Of a stretch of 64,000 nt of DNA, positions 1 through 12,844 are shown piece by piece. Position 1 is the first letter of the stretch. The number at the start of each line of letters is the position of its first letter. Under the pieces are notes generated by a model, which saw nothing but the letters and a program-made list of their open reading frames with translations, was not told the origin of the DNA and did no database searches. Source of the stretch: Helicostylum pulchrum (Eukaryota > Mucoromycota > Mucoromycetes > Mucorales > Mucoraceae); NCBI GenBank assembly GCA_025677825.1, contig JAIXMO010000019.1, forward strand, positions 372,001-436,000, written 5' to 3'. A program made the position numbers and the translations under genes.

Positions 1-540
1 TTTCCCTTTTCCTTCCTTAAATACAATGCACACCACCATCTGTAAGTTTTTTTTATATGGGCACTTTTTAAAGGAATTCATATTTATTTTTCTTCATTTT
101 TTTTTTAGTTTCTCCGTTTTGTCTATCTTCGTACAAAAGGAAACGGTTCTTGCTAAAGCAACCGCCGGGCAAAAGCTAGCGCTCCACTTATTCAGGTAGC
201 CTCAAATAATGCCACGGATTTGCATTTAACTCATTCTAATCCACGTATTTTTTTTTATCTAGAAACCAAACCGTAGGTATGGAATGGGGACCCCTATCCT
301 CGATGATTTACATATTACTATTGTTGCGAATTATACGACAACAATGGTACAAAGTAAAGTATAAATTTAGTAACTATGAAGATTTATCAGATTTAAATAA
401 TAAGTATATTATGTCTGTTAACTAGATGTTATTGTACATTTGTCTTGCAGCGTAAAATCTATCTTAAAAAAAGTTTTCAGAGGTTTTTACTAGGACTACA
501 AACATGAAAAAAAGCATAAAAAATCAACGAAGACAAGCTT
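1..540. other. AT-rich stretch upstream of the Fanzor relic
   Basis: No supported gene. It holds short A/T runs and a slightly more GC-rich patch around 140-210. It may contain the left part of the degenerate Fanzor-like element that starts to be readable near 541, but I see no terminal inverted repeat or target duplication. Confidence 0.4.
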
Positions 541-1801
541 AGTAAGTACCTATACGTACTATTGACGCGTATGAAGCATTTCCATTAACACATCTATGCA
601 TCATTAAAAATAGCATCTCTTGAAATCGACTGTATTACACAAAATAAAAGCGTAGACGATATCATTAAATATATCTAAGAGAAAGAAGAAGTAGTAGATA
701 ACCCAGTTAACGAATTATTCAAGTAAGTAATTATCAATTTTTTTATGCATTAGAAAAAAAAAACGTCTCAATAACTTATTTAATTATATTCAGCAATGTC
801 CAAAAAATATATAGAGAATGCTTTACTTCGAATAACAATCTCTTACTATTTGATGATCTTTATGACTATTTACGACACGATAAAAAAAACAACTACGCTG
901 CTGTTATTAATTACGTACCTGATAAACTCAAAGACATTTTTTTTCGATTATGGCTTCCTGACCGACGGACACATGATTGTAACCCATTTTTAAGCTTTCA
1001 GAAGAGGTACGTTAGTATTGCTTAAATCGTTTCTTGTACAAGCTAACTACTTATTTGAACCGAAATATATAGAATTGATATCTACTGATAAAAACGAAAT
1101 TATAAAATTAAAAAGAAACCCGAATTTGTCTTCTGTAGATAAAGGGGTTTATACTCTCGAAAAACAGCCTACTGAACTCTCTCTTTCAGAAAAGGACGTA
1201 TTGGGAATTGATTCCGGCGATACAACTCGGGAATAAATATAGAAGTGTAGATTTTGGGAAGGATATTATAATAAAACACAAAGTTACTTATAATAAAAGT
1301 TCAGTTTAAAGTGAGCACCAGACTATATAGTTGTCAACTAGTTATGAGACTTATTTATTTAGTTAAAGCGAAGCGGCATTAAGACGTCTAGCCTTCACAA
1401 AGGGGTTATCAAACAATGTTATTAAAACAAGGGAATAATCAGACAAAGTGTTAGAGAGAGAGGGTAATACAGTAAATCGTATAAAATAAAAGCTTAGATA
1501 AAAATAATAGTTTTAGACCTTTTGGAATGTATATCAACAGCGAATCTTTAGAAAGGTGACTAGGAAATGTAATTTAATACAGATGGTAGCCAAGCGATGA
1601 AAGTTAAAATAAAGGGATATAGAAGTTTGCCCAACTTGTTTAGATGGTAAGAAGATTTGGCACAGAGATATAAACGCCGCCATAAACATTAAAGGTATCA
1701 TGATGGACTATTTCAACTCTCAGTACGATATTAAATCGAGACATCCATCACTATGCCGCGGCGCACCAGCTGTAACCCTACCTACAGCCACCAGGTCCTA
1801 G
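541..1801 (+). pseudogene. decayed Fanzor/TnpB-like RNA-guided nuclease gene
   Basis: Broken coding relic. The clearest part is the C-terminus (about 1616-1801): a CPTC zinc knuckle, then WHRDINAAINI, which matches the C-terminal zinc ribbon plus RuvC-III signature (RDxNAAxNI) of TnpB and its eukaryotic Fanzor relatives. Upstream, an open piece at about 1018-1236 ends in VLGIDSGDTT, which resembles the RuvC-I GIDxG motif. Other readable blocks lie at about 545-723 and, after a likely intron, 794-1020, including the run FDDLYDYLRHDKKNNY. Stops and frame changes separate the blocks, and the RuvC-II region between 1240 and 1600 is not recognisable. Fanzors are transposon-encoded nucleases guided by an RNA from the element's 3' end. 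What I see is the motif set; that it is a Fanzor and not a captured TnpB is inferred from the eukaryotic setting. It appears inactive. Confidence 0.62.
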
Positions 1802-1874
1802 TCGAGCCAAATTGGAATGTCTTTCTACGCTTTAAAAAAAGTCATGTTTTTTAGGGTGTTTTAGGACTGCCCTT
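1753..1874 (+). ncRNA. candidate omega-RNA-like conserved 3' end of the Fanzor element
   Basis: The last codons of the relic and the following bases up to GACTGCCCTT (1865-1874) are closely matched by a second, inverted copy at 41658-41822. Within it GCTGTA (1769-1774) pairs with TACAGC (1783-1788) around an 8-nt loop. In the other copy the 3' arm is TATAGC, which keeps pairing by changing a G-C to a G-U. Fanzor and TnpB guide RNAs come from this position, overlapping the 3' end of the gene, so an RNA role is inferred from position and conserved pairing only. Confidence 0.45.
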
Positions 1875-2007
1875 TTTCGAATACGGGTCACGGATTGGCT
1901 TGCGGGATTTCTGTTCAAGCGAGCAGTGAGGGGCGGCGGAATCCGAGGCCAAAAGAGACAATCAAGTTGGCAAGTGAATAGACCTTCCTTTTTTATCAGA
2001 ATTCATC

Positions 2008-2682
2008 ATGGGTAAGAACTATTGAATTTTTATTATGGATATAGAGAGAAAAGAGCAAGTGAGATGGAGAGAAACGAAAAAAAAGGGTGGTGATAGATAG
2101 ATGGATGGATGGATATAAAAAACAGAGATTTTTTCTATCTAAAAAAAAAGGGGGATACACATAAAAAAAGTGCATGTGTACAAAGCTGCACAAAATGTAA
2201 TACAATTTGTTACTGTTTGCTAATGTAGTATTTTGTTTAATAATATAGGTAAGGGACAACCTAGAGGTTTGAACGCAGCTCGTAAGCTCCGTATTCACCG
2301 TCGTGACCAACGTTGGGCTGATAAGCAATATAAGAAGAGAGCTCTCGGAACTGCTTTCCGTTCTTCTCCCTTCGGTGGTTCTTCTCACGCCAAGGGTATC
2401 GTTCTCGAAAAGATTGGTGTTGAAGCCAAGCAACCTAACTCTGCTATTCGTAAGTGTGTTCGTGTTCAACTTATCAAGAACGGTAAGAAGGTTACTGCTT
2501 TCGTTCCCAATGATGGTTGTTTAAACTATGTCGATGAGAATGACGAAGTTTTGATTGCTGGTTTCGGTCGTAAGGGTCGCGCTATTGGTGATATTCCTGG
2601 TGTCCGTTTCAAGATTGTCAAGGTCGCTGGTGTATCTCTTCTTGCCCTTTACAAGGAAAAGAAGGAGAAGCCTAGATCATAA
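2008..2682 (+). CDS. RPS23: 40S ribosomal protein S23 (uS12)
   Basis: Decoding-centre protein of the small cytosolic ribosomal subunit. Two exons: a 4-base exon ATGG (2008-2011), an intron of 237 bp, and 2249-2682, giving 145 residues, the same length as yeast Rps23. Joining them restores the family start [15 protein letters not shown]. The conserved loop KQPNSAIRK is intact, with Pro64 at the position that prolyl hydroxylases (yeast Tpa1, human OGFOD1) modify in this family. Codon use is strongly biased to C/T-ending preferred codons, as expected for high expression. The upstream segment at about 1900-1960 is unusually GC-rich for this window and is a plausible promoter. It runs divergently from no close gene; the neighbour downstream is convergent. 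Confidence 0.97.
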
Positions 2683-2825
2683 ATTATCTCGTATCTCTGT
2701 TATACTTTTTCCATTATTAAAAAAAACTATTGTATTTTGGGTTTTTCTTTTATTAAGAGCTTGAATGCATGGTAAAATACTTAAAAAATAAAAAGGAAAA
2801 AAACTTCTACACAAAAATATAATTT

Positions 2826-3455
2826 CTAATTGAACTTTTGAGCAACATACGCGATGCCTGTCAAAACAACACCTAATCTCCAAAATCTTCCCCATAGATT
2901 TTCCATACCAGGTGCTACTTTATTAGGTACATCTTCATCTCCTGCTGCTCTTCTTCTTTCTGTAGCCTTTTCCACTCTTTGTCTTCTTCTATGTTCTTCC
3001 GCTTCATAGTGTTTATAATAGTGTTCTCTATGATCAAATCGACCTTCTACTTTATCCTTTCTCATCCTTTCTGCTTGTTCTTTTGCACTACTTGAACCTG
3101 TACTTCTAGGTGCTCTTCTATTTCTAAAATGCCACGCTTGTGAATTAGCACTACCACCACCTGCTCTAGAATAAGTTGCTGCAGTGTTTTTATTGCTATT
3201 ATTATTATCATCATAATCATAGTCGTACTTTCTTTTACTGGCTTCATTTCCAAGTATACCATAAGCTTCGTTAATATCCAAGAACATTGCGTGTGCTTCT
3301 TTATTGTTAGGATTAAGATCGGGATGAAACTTTTTCGAAAGCTTGTAATAATTCGACTTAATGGTCTTTTTATCTGCATTATGCTTTAATTGTAAAATGT
3401 CATAGTATTTCTTTTGTCGTGCAATGCTCGAATGGAACGAACGTTTCAACAGCAT
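2826..3455 (-). CDS. J-domain protein, probably mitochondrial
   Basis: Single exon, 209 residues. The N-terminus MLLKRSFHSSIARQ is basic and hydroxylated, like a mitochondrial presequence. The J domain spans about residues 16-80, with the invariant HPD at 44-46 that stimulates Hsp70 ATPase. An Asn-rich linker and a highly charged Arg/Glu stretch follow (about 120-175). The last 25 residues include a hydrophobic segment (LGVVLTGIAYVAQ) that could be one membrane anchor. The layout recalls DNAJC30 or yeast Jid1-type mitochondrial J-proteins, but I cannot assign an exact orthologue. It converges on RPS23 with about 140 bp between stops. Confidence 0.85.
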   Translation of the reverse strand: MLLKRSFHSSIARQKKYYDILQLKHNADKKTIKSNYYKLSKKFHPDLNPNNKEAHAMFLDINEAYGILGNEASKRKYDYDYDDNNNSNKNTAATYSRAGGGSANSQAWHFRNRRAPRSTGSSSAKEQAERMRKDKVEGRFDHREHYYKHYEAEEHRRRQRVEKATERRRAAGDEDVPNKVAPGMENLWGRFWRLGVVLTGIAYVAQKFN

Positions 3456-3759
3456 CGTTTAATACAAGAAAAAAAAAAGAGAAGAACAAAAAAAATAAAA
3501 AAAATAGGGGATAAAATTTTAGTGTGTTTTTTCACAATCGCTGTGGGGGTCTCTTTTTTCCCGCGACACTCAAAGATGTCCAGAGGCAACACTGACTAAT
3601 TACTTCACTGGAGGCAAGATATTAGCTTTTCATGATAATTGATTTAGCTTCTTTATTTCAGCCTGTGCAACACTTTTTTTTTTTGGTGTGTGATATCATT
3701 TTCGCAAAAGGTGTATTTATTTATATATTTAAGACTAAAGTAACTTAGTATAACTAGAT
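3456..3759. other. spacer between J-protein and RPN10
   Basis: About 300 bp separating the start of the J-protein from the stop of RPN10. It contains A-rich and T-rich runs and no supported gene. Confidence 0.6.
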
Positions 3760-5012
3760 TTATTTCTTTTCGTCCTTCTTCTTTTCCATATCCTCCAATG
3801 CCTTTTGAATACGCTCATCATTTTTATCAACACCAGGTAAAGAACCTAATACTGCTGACATCATCTCTTCGTCTTCTCCCTCATTCATTGACATTTCCAG
3901 TGCTCTTTGAAGAGCATCATCTTCATTTAAATCCTCCATTGTTTCGTCTTCATCTTGAACAGGAGCATCGTTCATTGACATTGCTAAAGCAGCTTGAAGT
4001 TCAGCATCTTCATCGTTTTGTTCAGGTTGTGAATCTATTGCCATAGCAGAAGAAGATTCTCCCTCTTTTGAACTACTATCACCTCCATTCTTTGCTGCTT
4101 CTGCCTCTTGACGTGCCTTTTCTTCTTCAAGTGAAATACGTAATGCCTAAAATCATATATCTATAAATATGGTGTATTCCTTTCTCCCTTTTTTTTATTA
4201 TTATTGGCACTTACCAACGCAAGCTCAGGATCAAGACTAGGATCAATACCGAATTCAAAGTCACCACCACTGCTAGCACCGAAATTACCAGCAGGACCTT
4301 CTTCACCAGCAATAATAGGAGTAGAGATAAGCATATCACTTAAAAGATGAGGTCCAGGAGGAATAGTGACAAGATGACTGTTATCACTGTTATTGACATT
4401 ATTAATAAAAGCTTCTAATCTAGAGGTATTTTCAGCTTCTTCACCAAAATTGATAATATCTACTGCAACGTTATTCTTTTTAAGCTTCTTGGCAAGTTTA
4501 ACCAATGCCTTTTCATCACTTTCAACAGGACTTGCAACAAATACAATAATTCTTTGACGTTGGTTTCTGTTTTGTCTATGTTTCAAAGCAAGCTAATAAA
4601 ATAGGTTGTTAGTTTGATATATCTGGTTTATTTATTTATTTATTTACCTGGGCAATTTGAACACTAATTAAAAAATTGGGTTTACCACCTGCTTTAACAG
4701 CATGCAAAGCTGTAAGAATCTTGCCAACATCTGTGGTTAATGTAACTAAAACTTCCGGTCCTTTGCCTGCTGCAGTCATGAGTCCAACAGTATTTTCGGG
4801 ATTCGATTGTGTTTTAGATGAAAAAATAAGATTGACGGCTTCGTTTTGTGCAACTAATCGAGTAGGAGAATAGTCGCCATTACGCATCCATTCGGAATTG
4901 TCGACGCTTTTTTTTAAAAAGAAATAAAATAATATTAGATTAATATGCTATCTACTTGTATATTCAAAAAAAGGCAAAATATTTACACAATCATTGAAGC
5001 TTCCATAACCAT
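3760..5012 (-). CDS. RPN10: 26S proteasome ubiquitin receptor Rpn10 (PSMD4/S5a)
   Basis: Ubiquitin-chain receptor of the 19S regulatory particle. Four exons, 5012-4987, 4906-4648, 4592-4215 and 4146-3760, give 349 residues with all phases matching. The N-terminus [20 protein letters not shown] is the family start of the von Willebrand A domain, which fills roughly the first 190 residues ([13 protein letters not shown] is also typical). The C-terminal part is acidic and carries ubiquitin-interacting motifs: [10 protein letters not shown] near 190, then [11 protein letters not shown] and [11 protein letters not shown]. The first exon is only 26 bases. Upstream, 5013-5860 is a shared divergent spacer with the RQT4-like gene. 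Confidence 0.96.
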
Positions 5013-5860
5013 TTTTTTTTATATGTGTATACTTTTAACAAAGAAAAAAGGAAAGAGAAAAAACCTTGGTTTTATTTTACGCGTATGCCCTTTTTTTCTA
5101 AAAAGTTACGCACTCTGCACCTTTCCAAGACACGTTAACCTTACGTCACCATAATTAGCGAGTCACGACACGTACAAAAAAAAAAGACTGCAAGCTATCA
5201 AGAAGCTCGAAAATAAGAACAAATCGTTATTATCGTCTTTCAGAAAGAGAGAAAAAAATGCTTTTGAGTGAAATAAACGAACTTCTTTCCTTACTGTGAT
5301 GTACACTTGAATTATGTGTGTTTTTACCCCTCTTAAAAAGCTTTCACTTTTATCAGTAAAAGTACGAAAACCGACACTGCAGCAAACGACGTCTTACACG
5401 CTTAACCACAGACCTAGTTAGACGCTGCGAAAGCTAAGAAAAAAGACAAAACTACCTCAGTTTAGTCGGGTTTAACAACTTATTTCTCCCGAGAAATTAC
5501 TATTAGTATTTTAAATGCAATAATCGCCTAAAGAAAAATCATTAATTACCACCAGAAAGATAGAACTATAAAAAGCTTTGAATTACAAGCAGAAAACATA
5601 TGTTTGAACACTTTTATCTTGAATAGAACAATGGCTCGGTATTGGAAATTTGTTTTTGCTATCTTGTGCCAGAAGACGGATATACTTTGCCACCTTTCAG
5701 AAGAGGCTACAATATGTAATTTAAACAATTTTTATGTAAGCAGGTTCAACTTGTCCAATAAATTCCAACGCGGCATTCGGATGTTCCGACAACTTTTTAA
5801 ATAAACTTGACCGCAGTCAGTTTTATCTTTTCTTTTTATAAACTATATTATTTTTTTGCA
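5013..5860. other. divergent intergenic region RPN10 / RQT4-like
   Basis: About 850 bp that must hold the promoters of both flanking genes. It has T-rich and A-rich tracts and a 66-codon open frame at 5604-5804 with no recognisable similarity, which I do not call. No other gene seen. Confidence 0.55.
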
Positions 5861-7442
5861 ATGTCACTTGAAAGTTGGGCAACAGATAAACTGAGCGTTT
5901 TTTTGGGTTTTGACCCAGAGACCTTAAAGACACAAATCTTACCTTACTTAATGTCTTCTAATTCACCTGATGCCTTTGCCGATGAGCTTATGGTAAGAAA
6001 AGGTTTAAAAAAAATATATAAGCAAGAGTCTTGAACTTTTTATTTCTTTCTTTTTAGGGTATGGTTGGTGCCAGTGACGAAGCACTAAGCTTTATTCAAG
6101 AGTTTACAGAACGTCGATTTGCACCAAAGGTCGAAACACCACCACCACGGCCAGCACACGCAGCACCTAAAGCCAGTACTCCAAAACAACCCGTATCACC
6201 TTCTACGTCTTCTATTCCCAATACTCAATCAGAAGGTTTATTTCCTTCGTTACCTAAAAATGAACAACCCTATGAAACCATGTGGCCTGCTAATATCAAC
6301 GTACATCAGAAAAAGGACGATGAATACTTTTCTGGGTAAGCCAATACATATAAAAGATATATCATCATTTATAATTAACAATATAATCTAGTTTAAAAAA
6401 AACGAAGCGAGGAAAGAATAAAGCTCAAACGAATGAATTAAGAGCCGCTGCATTTCCTGCTGAAAATAAGCAACCATCAACCGCAGCAGCAGCAAAGAAA
6501 GAAAAGAAGAAAGTCAAAAATGAAATGACTTTAGAGGAGGCATTAAGGGAATTAGATATCAAAGCGGAGAAACCAGGAAAAAAAAGAAAGCCATGTCAAT
6601 GCCAAGCTACCAAACATCCCTTGTTAACAGCAGCGCCCAATTGTTTAAGTTGCGGTAAGATTATCTGTACATCTGAAGGTATAGGACCTTGTACATTTTG
6701 TGAAGAGCCTGTTTTATCAAAAGAACAGCAAATTGCATTAATTGCTGAAGCTAAAAAGAAACGTGCTGAACAAAAGCAGCAACAACAACCATCAAAGCGT
6801 GCACCAAGTGGCAATGGAGGGGGTACGCAAGCTTACTCATCTAAAGTAGGTGGAGATATTTACTCTACTCGTTACGAAGAAGATGAAAATAGATTAAAAG
6901 CCGAAGAACACAAGGAAAAGTTATTAGAATTTCAAAGAACTAGTGCACAAAGAAGTACTGTTATTGATCAAGCAACTGATTTTGAGTTACCAACAGATCA
7001 AGCTAATTTCTGGCTATCACCACAAGAGAGAGCTTTATTAATCAAAAAACAACAATCTAACTTAAGACGTATTGAGCGTAAAGGACAAAGCAGTAAGCGT
7101 AAGGTGATGACTATTGATGTTCAAACAAAGCAAGTCAAGATGGTAGACGTTGATGATGATACTTCTTCCGAAGACGAAGCTCCAGTAGAAAAGATGAGTT
7201 TATCAAAGCAACCGCAAGAAAATGATGCTTCTTCGGCTGGTACTTATGCTGTTAACCCTTTGTTAAAGGGTATAGAAAGACCTACTTTTATTGGAAAACA
7301 TACAAAGAAAACAAAGGGTCAATTAAGAAGAAAGGAACGTGTTCAATATGATTTGGACGACGTTATGAATGATTATATCTATTCTGGAAGCATAGGCGAC
7401 CAGGATGCTTTAGATCCTTCAAACGAACCCATCACTTGCTAA
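5861..7442 (+). CDS. RQT4: TRIP4/ASC-1-type zinc-finger protein (RQT complex subunit Rqt4)
   Basis: Three exons (5861-5992, 6058-6335, 6392-7442) give 486 residues. The central C2HC5-type zinc finger has the order CQCQATKH, CLSCGKIIC, GPCTFC, which is diagnostic of TRIP4 (activating signal cointegrator 1). In yeast the homologue Rqt4 is part of the ribosome-quality-control trigger complex, which splits collided ribosomes; in animals TRIP4 is in the ASC-1 complex with ASCC2 and ASCC3. The N-terminal 90 residues (SLESWATDKLSVFLGF) look like the helical N-terminus seen in this family, followed by a Pro-rich linker. The C-terminal half is charged and Lys/Gln-rich. An ASCH domain, present in the human protein, is not evident. 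Confidence 0.9.
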
Positions 7443-7631
7443 TATACTTTATAATAGTAATAATAAAATTTACCGTTGTATTTATTTTAATCTTTTTTTT
7501 TGTGTGAGCTACTAAATTATCCAGACTCACAGTAGCTTCTTGTACCAAACACGATTTGATTGGCTATTGTCCATATAAAATGTCCAGTAGTTTTTTTTTT
7601 AAAAAAAACAAAAGATACGCTTTCTGCACTA

Positions 7632-9321
7632 ATGTCCGATTACGCTACACTTTGTTACGGAGAAGAAGGTGCTAGGTACGTATACGATCAAACGCGTTTT
7701 ATTCTTCTAGTCTCTTGGAAAGCGCAATAAAGATTTCAATACTCACGATCCTACGAATAGATTAGATCAAGCTTTTAACTTGACGTTTAAACAACATGAA
7801 CCACCACCACCACCTGTCATTTTATTAAAAGGAGATTCAGGAACAGGAAAATCATATATAGTATCGCACCTAGCCCAGATCCATAACGTAACTGTGCACT
7901 CGGTTACGCTTGGTGAATTAGCAGCAGCACATCGTGGACAATTAACCAAAGGATTCAAACGTTTAATTTGGAAAGCATCTACCTCAAACAACAGTCTGGT
8001 ATTGATTGAGGACTTGGACTTATTTTTCCCACGTCAAGGTCAAGAAGATACGGGGTTATTGTCTATTGTCAGCTCTCTAGCACAACAAGCTAAGCTTATG
8101 TTGATCGCTACCACGCGTCGTCCCGATTATATTGCGTTTGACGTACGACCTTTGTTCCAAGACGAAATCCATTTACAAATACCAACTCCAGACGAACGAT
8201 TCCATATGATGAGATATATATACAACCATGATTTCTTATGTGCCAAAACTTTAAGTGATCAAGATATTCAATTACTATCTTCCAAAGCACATGCATTTGT
8301 AGCTGCAGATATTTCTCAATGGTGTCGATTAGCAGAGGAAGATGCATTGATTAAAAAATTGGATCAAGGTAAAAAAAAAAAAGAAAGAAAAAACTTCTCC
8401 AACTTATAATTTTACATTATAGTCAATATAAATAATTTTGATAATACATTTAGTGATATCAGAGTAAGTGGATTACAGAATTCAGCTATGGCAGAAAAAC
8501 CTGATCCAGTGTATTGGAAAGACATTGGCGGTTTAGTTACTGCTAAAAATGCGCTTGAGGAATCTGCTGTTTGGATTTACAAACATGCCGATGCTTACAA
8601 AAGACTGGGTATTCGTCCATCCAAAGGAGTGTTATTATTTGGTCCTCCTGGTACCGGTAAAACACTATTAGCAAAGGCAGTAGCAACTGAATCTTCTGCC
8701 AATTTCCTACCTGTCAGTATTCCAGATTTAATTAAAGGTGAGGTGGGGGAATCAGAAAAGGCAGTTTCAAGAATATTTCAAACTGCTATTCGATGTAGTC
8801 CTTGTGTTATATTTCTAGATGAATTGGAAGCTATTTTCTCTTCTAGAGATACAACAGGCGATGTAGGAAGAAAAGTAAGTATCTTTTTTTTTAAAGAAAG
8901 AAATAAATAATAGGTGTGCTGATTACAATAAATACAGCTTATTTCTCAATTTTTGATTGAAATTGATCATTTAGATAAAGTAGATAAAAGTGTGATTTTA
9001 TTAGGAGCAACAAACCACCCAGAATCAATTGATAATTCTATTTTACGACCTGGTAGATTAGATCGGTTAGTTTATGTAGGAGCACCAAACCTAGAAGAAC
9101 GAGTTCAAATTTTACAAGTATTAAGAAACAAGACAAAAGTACATCCTGATATCAATTTAGAAGAGATTGCCTCGAAAACAGAAGGTTACACTGGCGCCGA
9201 TCTACAAGCTGTTATTAGAAAAGCTGGTCTTTTATCCTTAAAGCAGAATTTATTACAAATCACACAAGAAAATATATTGAAAGCGATAGAAAGTGTGAGT
9301 CCATCTGTAATTGTCGAATAA
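7632..9321 (+). CDS. tandem AAA+ ATPase, AFG2/SPATA5-like
   Basis: Four exons (7632-7675, 7761-8368, 8423-8874, 8938-9321) give 495 residues. Two ATPase modules are visible. D1 has Walker A GDSGTGKS and Walker B LVLIEDLDLFF. D2 has Walker A GPPGTGKT, Walker B VIFLDELEAIF, and a complete second region of homology (ATNHPESIDNSILRPGRLDR). D1's second region of homology is diverged (TTRRPDYIAFDVRP). There is no room for a Cdc48-type N-domain: D1 begins within about 35 residues of the start. Short two-ring AAA proteins of this sort include SPATA5L1, which acts with SPATA5 in ribosome maturation; that assignment is my best guess, with Pex1/Pex6 or NVL less likely. The first intron uses donor GTACGT and acceptor AATAG, chosen because it alone keeps phase. 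Confidence 0.8.
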
Positions 9322-9507
9322 ACTATTTTTTATGTATATATACGTGATTTTTTTATTACTATATAAAAAAAATGAGGATGGTAAAAAATGTTGGGTGTGT
9401 TTTAATATCTAAATATCTAATGGTGCAAAAAAAAAAAAGAAGGGTTTTCATATGTAAAATCTATTTTCTGTTTTTTTTTTGTGGTTTGTGATTTGTTGTT
9501 TGGCTAT

Positions 9508-11263
<1,756 letters not shown>

Positions 11264-11851
11264 TTTTTTTATATGTGGATATTATTTTTTTTAAAAAAAA
11301 GAAAAAATGATGTTTTTTATCAAATTCTAAATTTTCGAACCTTTTTTTTTTTTTTTTTTTTTTTTTAAAAACTGTGTGACTGTAAACAATGTCTATAAGC
11401 CACCTAATTGTATTAGTATAGTAAGCCACTTTACACTTGACTCTTTTCGTTCGTTTTGGAAGTTTGCTCTATTTAGCTTGTTTATCAAATTGATTAAAGT
11501 TTTATACACAAAGTAGAAAATCCCATAAAAAACACAATCGACCTTTTTTTCGTTTTGTCAACAGGTTTTATTTTTGCTTTAATCAGCGTCAGTAGCTATA
11601 TGCACTCCAACTAGTGCACTACGTTTTTTTGGACTTTTTTCTGCAAAAGAAAAAAGATACGTAGTTTGGGATGGCATGACTTTTTGAGATATAAAAACGA
11701 AGCACAGTTCCTTGTCCCAGAATATTGAAGCCAAAGAACAATTCATGTGCACAATATTTAATTGTCCGCTTACTTCTACTTTTGGTTTTAATGAATCCAA
11801 ACTTTCTTTCTCTTTTTTTTTTTTTTTCCTTTTTAATACACTATAAAAAGA
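11264..11851. other. divergent spacer CTP synthase / BOS1
   Basis: About 590 bp with a poly-T run of over 20 bases at about 11343-11366 and a second T tract just upstream of BOS1. It should contain both promoters. No gene supported; the minus-strand frame at 11579-11800 shows no family features. Confidence 0.55.
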
Positions 11852-12834
11852 ATGAATTCATTATACAACAATGCTTTAAAGCAGAGTCATGCACTTCAAA
11901 AAGACTTGGACAGTAAAGTTTTTATTTATATTGACTACAAACCAATGCTATGCATTCTATTAACCACTCCATCTGCTTTACAGAATTTCAGTCAGGGCAA
12001 GATGCTTCGGCTGGTTTACAAGGTAACACTTGTCATCTTTATACTGGTTAGTTTATTAACGTATAACTTTTTTTTTTTTAAAAAAAAAAGGACAAATTTC
12101 TGTATCATTTAACGCTTTACAAAGACATATTGATGAGTATGAAAACTTGGCTAAAAGAGAGCTGATTCCAGTTAAAAAAGAAACCGCTTTAACGTAAAAA
12201 GAAAAATGCAGGACCTTTTTTTTTGGTACTAGTTGTATTTATTATATTATTTTTTTCATAGACGAGTTGGAAAGTTTAAGAGTGATTTACAAGAGATGAA
12301 GGTTAGATTTGAAGCAATAAAAAAACAACAAGAGACCTTACAGAATGAGCAAAACAGAGATAGTTTATTAAGAAGACCAAACAGAAGTGGTCCTAGTGTG
12401 GTAAGGGTTAGGAATAGGAAAAATAAAAAAAGGTTTTACTTATTTAAAAAATACTGGTTAGCCCGAACATCCATATCAGCCATTATCACGAGATGAGTTT
12501 GCTTTACGTGAACAATCTTTTGCTAGAAATACAGATTCACAATTGGATGAATTTATTGGACAAGCACAAAGTTTATTAGAAAACTTGACCGATCAACATA
12601 GTATTTTAAAGGTAGTTAGAATAGGGCGAAACTAGTAGTAGTTTTTCTTACTTTTTTTTACGTATAAAATAGAAAACACAAAAGAAAATATTAGATACAG
12701 CAAATCATTTAGGGTTATCTCAAAATACAATTCGATATATCGAAAGAAGGTCAGCACAGGATAAATGGATCTTTTATGGAGGTATGATCATTACTGTCTT
12801 GATCTTATGGGCAATTGTACACTTTATTGGATAA
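11852..12834 (+). CDS. BOS1: ER-Golgi Qb-SNARE Bos1 (membrin/GOSR2)
   Basis: Membrane fusion SNARE for ER-to-Golgi vesicles. Six exons (11852-11912, 11984-12022, 12091-12193, 12262-12400, 12462-12611, 12673-12834) give 217 residues in one frame. The N-terminus MNSLYNNALKQSHALQKDLD is typical of Bos1. The SNARE motif runs through ILDTANHLGLSQNTIRYIER, and a single C-terminal anchor (WIFYGGMIITVLILWAIVHF) ends the protein, as in tail-anchored SNAREs. Yeast Bos1 is slightly longer (244). The stop lies only 10 bases from that of the convergent next gene. Confidence 0.92.
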
Positions 12835-12844
12835 TAATAATATT

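Noticed and set aside
796..1236. Two short plus-strand frames as independent genes
   Set aside because: They are pieces of the same decayed Fanzor-like gene in different frames; each ends at a frameshift or stop.
7676..7710. A 31-35 bp intron in the AAA+ gene ending at the first TAG
   Set aside because: The canonical donor with that acceptor breaks phase, and the phase-keeping version is implausibly short. The acceptor at 7759-7760 gives an 85-bp intron with correct phase.
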